Source: Bettongia penicillata ogilbyi (Eukaryota > Chordata > Mammalia > Diprotodontia > Potoroidae). Taken from it: DNA of 64,000 bases. Below the pieces are notes generated by a model. It saw only the letters and a list, made by a program, of their open reading frames with translations, made no database searches and was not told the DNA's origin. The stretch covers positions 1,884,232 through 1,948,231 of the forward strand of contig JAJHZJ010000008.1 in NCBI GenBank assembly GCA_023548195.1, read 5' to 3'. Of the stretch, positions 56,650 to 64,000 are shown piece by piece. The position numbers were made by a program, and so were the translations under genes. Every line of letters begins with the position of its first letter. Position 1 is the stretch's first letter.

Positions 56650-57490
56650 GGCAAGGTGTTGAACATTTCAGGGACCCAGTCATGGAGACTCAGAGAGAAC
56701 CAAAATGACTTCACCATGATAAAGTGAAGTTTCAGTGTGTCCGACCGTGGCTGATCAGACCAATATGAGCTCAGAATGCTCTACCACAGGTTGGGCACAG
56801 ATAATCCATTTGAATATTTGGAGTGGATATTCCAAATTTGCGTATCATGCGTTTACTTTGTGCTATCTCAAGTCTACTTTGCTCAAAGAGTACAGCACCT
56901 TTTCTTATGTGGGCGCACCATGCTGAGCAGTACTATGCCAGTGTCTCCCATATTGCACAGTCAAATCCAAAGTTCTTGAGAGAGACCTTGAGAATGTCCT
57001 TGTATTGCCTCTTCTGACCACCATGTGATTGCCTGCCCCATACAAGTTCTCCATAAAATAGCCTTTTTTGCAAGCCTACATTTTGCATTCAAACAACGTG
57101 GCCAGCCCATCAGAGTTGCACTCTTTGAAGCACAGTTGGACTGTTTGGCAGTTCAGCTTGAGTAAGGACTTCAGTGTCTGGTACCTTATCTTGCCAAGTG
57201 ATCCTCAGAATCTTCCTAAGACAGTTCAAATGGAAGTGATCCAGTTTCCTGGCATGGCACTGATAGACCATCCATGTTTCACAAGCATATAACAATGAGG
57301 TCAGCACAACGGCTCTGCAGACCTTCAGTTTGGTAGTCAGTCTAATACCTCTTCTCTCCCAAACTTTTCTTTGGAGACTCCCAAACACTGAGCTAACTCT
57401 GGAAATGTGTGCATCAACCTCATTGTCAATGTGTACATCCCTGGAAAGTACACTGCCAAGGTCCCAGCTACAGATATGCATTGGTATCAA
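56650..57490 (-). mobile_element. RTE-clade LINE, C-terminal reverse transcriptase and zinc finger
   Basis: The minus frame 57490-57110 encodes the C-terminal part of an RTE-type polyprotein. It begins with SWDLGSVLSRDVHIDNEVDA-like sequence, followed by KVCRAVVLTSLLYACETW, KLDHFHLNCLRKILRITWQD and KVPDTEVLTQAEL. After frameshifts it continues with GGQKRQYKDILK-like sequence and ends in CPTCGRAF-stop-AHIGLISHGRTH-stop at 56797-56732, a C2H2 finger (C-x2-C-x12-H-x3-H) with one internal nonsense codon. The enzyme would reverse-transcribe element RNA. The N-terminal endonuclease and RT core are absent (5' truncated), so the copy is dead. Plus-strand frames at 56735-57292 are shadows. Confidence 0.85.
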
Positions 57491-57544
57491 GAATTTTCCT
57501 TACACAATGAGATCACAGAATAAAAACTTCTGGTACTTTGATGA

Positions 57545-57660
57545 GAATCAGAAGATTTGAGTTTGGATCCCAGTTTTTCTATTATCTAGTTGTAGAAGCT
57601 TGGATGGACCACTAGATTTCTGAGATTCCATTTTCTTCTTCTCCTAGTTGGAGCACAATA
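57545..57660 (+). mobile_element. MIR-like SINE fragment
   Basis: 'gaagatttgagtttggatcc cagtttttctatta' and 'tttctgagattccattttct' resemble a MIR head and core. Confidence 0.5.
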
Positions 57661-57779
57661 ATATTTCCCCTAGCCTCTTTCCAAGATTATTGGTGGGTAA
57701 TTGAGTGAGAAAAGTCATGCTTGGTAAACTGAAGTATTGTGTATGTATCAGATATTTTTCATTTATAGAAACCCAAACT

Positions 57780-58260
57780 AAGATTCTGAAGTTTGGAGGC
57801 AACTTCAAATGTGGAAGTGTCTCAAATTTACCCAACAAGGGGCCACCCAGTCTCAGTTTGAAGAACTCCAAGGATGGAGCTTGCCAATTCTTATGACATC
57901 CAGTACCACTTTTATTAGCCACTTTTGATTTTCTAAGTCAATCTGCAGCCCATAGGAACTTGTTTCTATACGCTACCTCAAGCTTCAATTGTCCTTTTCA
58001 CAACTTCCATGCTTAATTCTTGGTTCTGCCTATGGGGCCATTAAAAACAAATTTAGTCCCTCTTCTCTGTGACAACCCCTCAGATATTGGAAAAGAGTGA
58101 TTCTGTGTACCCTGTCTTTTCTTCTAAACTTGTACTGTTCATTCAGTTGACCTTCATAAGGCAAGGGTTCAAGAGCCTTCACCACACTGACCACCCTTTT
58201 TTGGGGCCCTCTCCAGATTAACAGTGTGTATAATTTGCAGCTATGTTCTCTACATCATTG
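57780..58260 (-). mobile_element. CR1/L3-type LINE 3' region
   Basis: Antisense order: 'agaactccaaggatggagct', 'catccagtaccacttttatt', 'ttcttggttctgcctatggg gcc', 'ttagtccctcttctctgtga caacccctcagatattgg' and 'caccacactgaccacccttt'. The order fits the known CR1/L3 3' region and is the opposite strand of the copy at 10715-11785. Confidence 0.75.
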
Positions 58261-58264
58261 AAGA

Positions 58265-58450
58265 AATGTGCTTGGAAAAGGAGGTGGGCTAGTCATATGG
58301 CCAAAGTGCAAAGAAAGCACAGAGGACAAGGAGAGTTAGATACATGGGTTTGCCCAAATTAGAGGAAAAGCCCATGAAGAAGGCTTATAGCAGGTTGGAT
58401 AGAAGATATGTAGAATGATATAAGAAAGCATAAAAAAGACATAGGATGAG
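58265..58450 (+). mobile_element. Possible LINE coding remnant
   Basis: A KCAWKRRWASHMAKVQ-like reading on the plus strand recalls the KWRWAGHVAR block of RTE/CR1-type proteins, followed by 'ggttggatagaagatatgta'. Too decayed to assign. Confidence 0.35.
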
Positions 58451-58651
58451 ATAGTATTGGCAAGTTATGATGTTATGGTTCTCAATGAAGAAAATACACA
58501 TGTTGTTAATTCCTAGATCTATTGACAATTAGTCAAACAATCCAAAGCATTTATTAAGCCTCTACTGTGTGGCACACAATGGAGAGACAAATATCATTGA
58601 TGAAACTGTCACTACTCCAAAGAATTGACATTCTAGCATGGGGGAGAAAAT

Positions 58652-58692
58652 GTGTGTGTGTGCATGTATGTATGTGTGTGTGTGTGTGTGTG
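58652..58692 (+). repeat. (TG)n/(TATG)n microsatellite in L2
   Basis: TG units interrupted by CATGTATGTATG. Confidence 0.9.
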
Positions 58693-59029
58693 CAGAATAC
58701 TTATAGAAACTTATAAATACAAAGTACTTAACTACATAGTCTTTTGGGATGGAAGCAATTAGAGTTTGGAGACTCTACAAAAAGATTCATATAGAACATG
58801 GTACTGGACTGGATTCAGTGAGATGAAGGTGAGGAGGGAGTTCATTCATACATGGAGGGAAATGACCAGTCCAAAGACAAGGAGATGGAGTGCTCTATGT
58901 GAGGAATTAAAAGAAACCCTATTTGGCCAGGTCACAGCAGGGGCGTAATAAATAGACATTGAGACTAAATAAATAATGAATAAATGAAAATGAAAACAAA
59001 TAAATAGTTGCGGGTCAAGATATGAAGGA

Positions 59030-59258
59030 AGGAAGGAAACTAGTATTTATTATGCCCTGACTATGTGCTGAGTGCTTTTCAAATATCTCATTCCATCTTC
59101 ACAACAATGCCCAGGATGTAGGTATTATTATCAACTTTTTATAGTTGAAGAAACCTGAGTAGACAGAGGTTAAAATTACTTGACCTGAGTCACACAGCAA
59201 GCTAATTAATGTCCGAAGCTGGATTTGAACTCTGGTCTTCCTAATTCCAGGCCCATCT
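59030..59258 (+). mobile_element. MIR/THER-type SINE in L2
   Basis: Preceded by a GGAA run. 'actagtatttattatgccct', 'gaagaaacctgagtagacag', 'gagtcacacagcaagctaat' and 'ctctggtcttcctaattcca'. Confidence 0.85.
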
Positions 59259-59579
59259 GAAAAAAAATGATTTTATATTTTATCCTTGAGGTAATAGGGT
59301 GTTATTATACAGAAGTTTATTGAGTAGGTAAGATGCCATCATCATCTGAATTTAAGGAAAATCACTTTGGCCACTGTTTAGAGAATGGATGAGAGTGAGG
59401 AGACAGGTGAGGCAAGGGTGATTATTTAGGAGGCCATTTCAGTTATCTCAGCCAGAGTTGATAGGGCCTGAACTAAGGTAGTTACTACCTGACTAGAAAG
59501 GGATGAATGAAAGAGCAAATGGTGACATGTCTTTGGATGTGTGTGATGAGGGGGAGCAAGGAGCAGCTGCCTCATTTCT

Positions 59580-60365
59580 GTCAATCAACAGGAGTTTATT
59601 AAGCACTGACTGTGTGCCAGGTTCCATGTTAATCTATGGTGATACAACAAAGGCAAAAAAACAAAAACTTCAGTCTCTTCTCTCAAGAGGCATGCAAGAT
59701 TATGGGGAGGAAATGTGTAAATATCTAGATACCTACAAAATATGTACAGAGTAAGGGAAGGTGGTGGTTGGTTATTCTTCATTCTCAGAGAGTTATGCCA
59801 TGACTTGCAAGTGAATTGGATTTAAGTGAGGCAGGACTGTGCAAAGTCACCAGCCTCACTCTCTCCTCTGGAGCTATTTGGGTCCAGTGACCAGACGTAG
59901 ATCAGGGTGACTGGAGATGGCCCCCATGGGAAGGTAATATGGAAGGTGAAGGCATTAGTAGCTGGGGTGGAGGGACCAGGAAAGGCCTCTTAGAGAAAAA
60001 CTGGGATTTGAGATGAGTTTCAAAAGAAGTTAGAGAAACTTAAGAGGAGGTAAGCGGGCAGACATGTGGGACAGCCAAGGCAAAATCACAGAAAAGAAGG
60101 AAAGAACGTTGTGTTTGTGGCTGGATTATAGGGTGCATAGAGAGGAAAGAAGGAGCATAGAAGGCTAGAAAAATAGGAAATGCCAAGATTATAAGGAAGA
60201 GTTCATATTTGATCTTGTCGGTACCTATACTTTAAAAATCAACTTGGCAACAATGGAGGATGGATTGGAACGAGAGAAGATTGGAGAGAGGGAGACCAGT
60301 TGTTAATAGAATAGTACTGGCAAAAAAGGATGAGGGTGAGTTGGGGTTGTGGCTTTATGAGTGGA
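59580..60365 (-). mobile_element. L2 3' region split by an RTE-tailed SINE
   Basis: The antisense L2 starts at 'caggagtttattaagcactg' and is interrupted at 59763-59927. It then resumes with 'aaggtaatatggaaggtgaa' and continues through 'gatttgagatgagtttcaaa', 'ataaggaagagttcatattt gatc' and 'atggaggatggattggaacg'. Frames at 59503-59782 lie in it. Confidence 0.8.
59763..59927 (-). mobile_element. RTE-tailed SINE, tail part, with target-site duplication
   Basis: Antisense tail: 'attcttcattctcagagagt', 'tgacttgcaagtgaattgga tttaagtgaggcagg', 'cagcctcactctctcctctg' and 'gactggagatggcccc'. Flanked by gggaaggt at 59755-59762 and 59928-59935. Confidence 0.8.
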
Positions 60366-60442
60366 GAAAAAATGGCATATACAAGAGAGGTTGTTAAGGT
60401 TAAAAGGGTGAGATTTAACAGTGAATTATATATGTAGTGTTA
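60366..60442. other. Short unassigned stretch
   Basis: May be the far end of the preceding L2. Confidence 0.3.
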
Positions 60443-60444
60443 GA

Positions 60445-60545
60445 CGGTGGTCAACAAACATTTATTAAGACACTTCTTATGAGCCCAGTGTTGTGTTAAG
60501 TCCTGGGAAATAGGTTCGCCTTAAACCCTGAAATATAATACAGTC
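60445..60545 (-). mobile_element. L2 3'-end fragment
   Basis: 'caacaaacatttattaagac' and 'cccagtgttgtgttaagtcc tggg', antisense L2. Confidence 0.8.
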
Positions 60546-61085
60546 TTCCCAGCTTTGAAAAATGGTCCAGGGCATAGAGGTAGCTGGCTGGAGCAGAGCT
60601 GGGGCATTCCTCTCAATTACCAGTTTCTGGCCTTGAACTTCAGCATCCCTCCCCTCCCCCCCCAATCAGAAAATCTACTTCTGCTGTTTCGAATTGCTGG
60701 AGCATCCTTGCCTCTGGTCAAACAGGGAAATATAACAAGTTCTTCTCCCTTTGGTGCTTAAGAAGTTAGAGAAAAATATCTTCTGGACCCAGAGGGGAGA
60801 AGAGAGCCCTTTAATCTAACTTCAGAGAGGGCCTGAAAGGAACCTAGGTTTATAAGATCAACATGTTTGATGTATGTCACAACTTCTCTGGTGTTAGACA
60901 TGCAGTAAGTTGACCATTACTATGTTGCTTAGAAAGAGTTCAATTCAAAAAGCAGTCCTATAGGCCTACCTAAGAATGGTTCTGAAACTCCAAAGAAGCC
61001 CTTGAATCCGTCTGGCCTCCTAAAGGGGTTCTGGCCATCTGCTGGACCCTCCCTCCACTTCTGCAAGTGACATCTTGAGTTACTC
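60546..61085. other. Stretch without recognised features
   Basis: Somewhat G/C-richer. The overlapping frames at 60477-60761 show no domain. Confidence 0.4.
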
Positions 61086-61089
61086 CAAA

Positions 61090-61185
61090 CCCCAGAGAGT
61101 CAAAGGATGATAAAACTGGAAAGAAATTTTCAAATCATCTCCTCTAATCCTTTCATTTATCAGATAAGTAAACTGAGCCTCTGGA
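61090..61185 (+). mobile_element. MIR-like SINE fragment, cut by a Mar1
   Basis: 'ggatgataaaactggaaaga' to 'cagataagtaaactgagcct' is a MIR-like start that stops where the next SINE begins. Confidence 0.6.
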
Positions 61186-61189
61186 CAGC

Positions 61190-61435
61190 TAGATGGCAGA
61201 GTGGTTAGAGCACTGGTTTGGAATCAGGAAAACTCAACTTCATGAGTTCAAATACAGCCTCAGATATTTATTAGCTGTGTGACCTTTGCCAAGACACTTG
61301 ACTCTGTTTGCCTCAGTTTCCTCATCTATAAAATGAGCTGGAGAAGGAGATGGCAAATGACTCCAGTATCTTAGCCAAGAAAATCCCAATTGGGGACACA
61401 AAGAGTCAAACATGACAAACTACTGAACAGCCACA
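61190..61435 (+). mobile_element. Mar1-type tRNA-headed SINE, full length
   Basis: 'ggacagctagatggcagagt', 'catgagttcaaatacagcct', 'agctgtgtgacctttgccaa', 'tcagtttcctcatctataaa' and 'ggggacacaaagagtcaaac'. Confidence 0.95.
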
Positions 61436-61573
61436 AAGTCTCGCAGAAATAAGGGACTTTGGCTTGACCAAGATTAGCGAGGAAGCAGCAGAAAGGGGGC
61501 TAGAACTTCTAACTCATTCTTTTTCACTAAATTCAAGCCCACAGAGTAGTGAGCCAAGTGCCATTTGACCTGG

Positions 61574-61828
61574 CTGCTGTTGTTTAGTCCTTTTTCAGTT
61601 GTGTCCAACTCTGTGTGACCCCATTTGGGGTTTTCTTGTCAAAGTTACTTGGAGAGGTTTGGCATTTCCTTCTCCAGGTCATTTTACAGATGAGGAAACT
61701 GAGGCAAACAGGGTCAAGTGACTTGCCCAGGGTCACACAATTAATAAGTGTCTAAGACTGGATTTGAACTCAGGAAGATATCTTCCTGACTGTAGGCCTG
61801 ACCATCTGTGGCACCACCTAGTTGCTCC
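61574..61828 (-). mobile_element. Mar1-type tRNA-headed SINE, full length, facing the previous one
   Basis: 'gctgttgtttagtccttttt', 'gaccccatttggggttttct', 'tacagatgaggaaactgagg', 'acttgcccagggtcacacaa' and 'ggcaccacctagttgctcct'. It lies about 140 bp from the oppositely oriented copy at 61190-61435. Confidence 0.95.
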
Positions 61829-61913
61829 TTAAGCAGGTCAAGGCCTTTGTAAAATGATTGAGCTGGAACCCAAAGCAACATACTCTTCTTTCTTAGGCAA
61901 AATGAGGAAGAAA

Positions 61914-61985
61914 TACACACACACACACACACACACGTACACACACACACACACATACACACACACACACACACACGTGTGTGTC
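61914..61985 (+). repeat. (AC)n microsatellite
   Basis: AC units interrupted by GT and AT, ending in a GTGTGTGT flip. Minus-strand frames 61741-62239 are repeat artefacts. Confidence 0.97.
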
Positions 61986-62036
61986 TGAGGCACCAAAGAG
62001 AGGGAGAGAGGAGGAAAGAGAAAGAGATACACAGAT

Positions 62037-62038
<2 letters not shown>

Positions 62039-62074
<36 letters not shown>
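62039..62074 (+). repeat. (GA)n microsatellite
   Basis: A pure AG run inside a longer purine-rich stretch from about 61990 to 62155. Confidence 0.97.
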
Positions 62075-62075
<1 letters not shown>

Positions 62076-62394
62076 CAGACAGGAAAGGAGGGAAAGGGAA
62101 ACAGAGACATAGACAGGAAGAAGAGAGGGGTGTGGGAGAGATGGAAGGAGAGGAGTTTTTTTTCTCCTAATCCTACTGAATAGGTAGTTCTTCCCTTTCT
62201 TTTACACAAAACCCTGACTTTACTCACTGTTGTGGGCAAAAAAGGACCAACCAGGCCTCTCTAGTCATATAGGTCCTTCAGCAAAACACCAATGTTTTTA
62301 TTCTTTGTACCTGTTGGCTGTTAAAATCCTTTGTCTTCTGATTCCAGTCTATTTTTTTCAGGCTCATTTCATATTACTTTCCTCAAGCCTGCTG

Positions 62395-62760
62395 TTTCAG
62401 CAAAACTGACCTACTTGTTACTCCCCATAGACAACAATCTCTCTCCCCCATCCAATCCTTTCCATGGATTGTACACCATATGCCTAAATATATTTTCTCT
62501 TCACTTCATGATTTAGAATCCTTAGTTTCACTCAAGGCTTAATTCATGCTACCTCCTTAAGGAGCCTTTCCTATCTCTATGTACTTTGCATAGGTGTTGC
62601 ATTTGTTTTTCTACGTCTATGTTAATTCCCCCTAGTAGTATGTAAACTCGTTGGAGATTTTGTTTTTGACTGAATTCCTATCACCTTGCACACTTCCTGG
62701 TGCATCCGGGATGCTCAGGAACATGTTGAATAAATTAGTAAATACCTGAATGAATGATTA
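62395..62760 (+). mobile_element. L2 3' region, sense
   Basis: 'cagcaaaactgacctacttg ttactcccca', 'actcaaggcttaattcatgc tacctcctta', 'gtatgtaaactcgttggaga' and the terminus 'aacatgttgaataaattagt'. The plus frame 62331-62516 overlaps it. Confidence 0.8.
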
Positions 62761-62764
62761 TTCT

Positions 62765-64000
62765 AGTTTTCCTCGACTATCCTAGTCTATTCCAGACTAT
62801 TCTAGACTCCTAGCTGGTGGACAAGGAGTAATTCCCAACCTCTCTGGGCCTCATTTTTCTTCTCTACAGAGTGGAGATGCTAATATTTGCCCTTCCTACC
62901 TCATAGGGGAAGGAAATACTTTGTAAATCTTAATGCTATATTAATGTGGATTATTGGGATTATTATTGTCGTATTTGTTAATGAGGATGAGCTTACCATC
63001 CCCTAAATCTAACGCAGTGCTTTCCTATTGTGGGTCCTCAATAAAAGACTTGGTGGATTTTTTTTTACTTGTTCCATAGAAGTCTGAATAATCCTAGTCA
63101 GAAATTTAGTGCCAACAGAATATTTGCTCTTGTGAATCTTATTGTATTATTTTATTACACGCACACACATTTTCGGAAGGCTTAGATTGTATTTTTTATC
63201 ATTTCTATCATTGCTTTCTATCAATTTCATATGTAACGTATGATTCCAACTTTTTTTATCTGAACCTGATATTATGAATACTAGAATATTCTAGGGACTG
63301 GTTCATTTGAGGTACAAGTGCATGAAGAGATAAAAGCTCATTCTAGATTACTGTTTTTAAAACCATCATGGAAATGCATAAATAGATCAGATGGATATTA
63401 TGGGATCCTGGCGGGCAGATGAATTGGTGGGTCTTATTTACATTTTGCCCTAAAGGTCTACAGTCAAGGAACGCTCCCTTAGGCTCAGCTGCTTTTGAAT
63501 TCTCGAGTGCCTTTTCTCATCTATTCTTAGGACGGAGATGATGACCTTCTCTTTACACTGTGCACTTCACTACAGTTATTCATGCTTTTGAAACTCAAAG
63601 ACTAGATTATTATATTTTTTAAAAGAAGGATACACTCTCTGTTATATCTTCATTTTGATCAATTATCCAGAGTGGGAAACAGGTGAGTTTCTTATGTTAG
63701 AAAAGGTTTCATTAGACATGTGGTCCCTTTCTCATTGGTGCACATTTTGCTTTCATTTGAATATTTTTATTACTAAGAGATTAACCTCATCAAATTTTTC
63801 TTCTTAAGAAAGGTGTTAGATTTCCTTTCTTTTTTTTCTAAAGATAAATCTTTTCAAAATAAATATTTGGAAAAAAGTAAGCATTTCAGTATTTTTTTCT
63901 CTTCCTAATTTGTTATCCAATCTTAGATTTGTTTTCCAATCTTAAAATTTCCTATTTCTATTCCATGCCACTATTCTATTTAATGTTACTTTTATCTTTA
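62765..64000. other. 1.2 kb end block, little recognised
   Basis: A MIR-like tail at about 62815-62950 ('cctctctgggcctcattttt', 'gaaatactttgtaaatctta') is likely. The remainder has no recognised repeat or frame. Confidence 0.4.

Larger units (their letters stand above)
58530..59490 (-). mobile_element. L2 3' region, split by a MIR and carrying a GT microsatellite
   Basis: The antisense L2 runs from 'aagcatttattaagcctcta' through a TG microsatellite (58652-58692) and 'gaggagggagttcattcata'. A MIR occupies 59030-59258. The L2 then resumes with 'gattttatattttatccttg aggtaatagg' and 'ggaaaatcactttggccact'. The plus frame 58766-58948 lies inside it. Confidence 0.75.

Noticed and set aside
56732..56797. 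C2H2 zinc-finger gene exon
   Set aside because: There is a single finger, interrupted by a stop, in line with the RTE reading and with no neighbouring fingers.
57110..57490. 126-residue minus-strand protein as a host gene
   Set aside because: The sequence is RTE reverse-transcriptase C-terminus and continues, with frameshifts, into the rest of the element.
61838..62239. 133-residue S/L/C/V-rich minus-strand frame, possibly a secreted protein
   Set aside because: It reads through GA and AC microsatellites; the serine-leucine and valine-cysteine runs are repeat translations.

Overview
This window reads as nuclear, mostly intergenic or intronic DNA from a marsupial. The evidence is the repeat content. 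Many copies of the tRNA-headed SINE known from marsupials (Mar1 type) are present on both strands, along with SINEs carrying an RTE-like tail, marsupial-style L1 and HAL1 fragments, an RTE LINE, and a background of old L2, CR1/L3 and MIR/THER elements. CpG is scarce, the DNA is AT-rich, and TA, CA, GA and GT microsatellites are frequent. No bacterial, viral or organellar gene layout is visible.

I found no host protein-coding exon, rRNA or functional tRNA gene that I can support. The open reading frames are short. The informative ones belong to retrotransposons: L1 ORF2 around 3.2-5.3 kb, CR1 reverse transcriptase at 10.7-11.0 kb, HAL1 ORF1 on the minus strand at 31.6-32.9 kb, L2 ORF2 at 26.0-26.8 kb and 45.2-46.5 kb, and RTE on the minus strand at 56.7-57.5 kb. 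All carry stops or frameshifts.

Layout: 0.1-0.6 kb L1 3' fragment; 1.7-1.9 kb TA microsatellites; 2.35-5.3 kb internally deleted L1 with a nested SINE; 8.6-9.8 kb microsatellites, SINE and L2; 10.2-11.8 kb MIR and CR1 split by a probable solo LTR; 13.4-15.9 kb low-repeat block; 15.9-17.3 kb L2; 17.6-19.7 kb old repeats; 19.7-24.7 kb mostly low-repeat DNA; 24.8-30.5 kb SINEs, L2, a palindromic DNA element and a pair of similar unclassified blocks; 30.5-33.1 kb near-complete HAL1 inserted in an L2; 33.5-48.9 kb dense MIR, Mar1 and L2; 49-52.3 kb and 54.3-56.2 kb low-repeat blocks; 56.2-60.5 kb hAT-like, RTE, CR1 and L2; 61.2-62.1 kb an inverted Mar1 pair and AC/GA microsatellites; L2 and low-repeat DNA to the end.

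The interest lies in layered insertions, several of which keep target-site duplications: SINE in L1, LTR in CR1, HAL1 in L2, L1 in L2, palindromic element in L2, and SINE in L2. No undescribed multi-gene system is visible. Repeat family names come from recognition by eye and were not checked against a repeat library.
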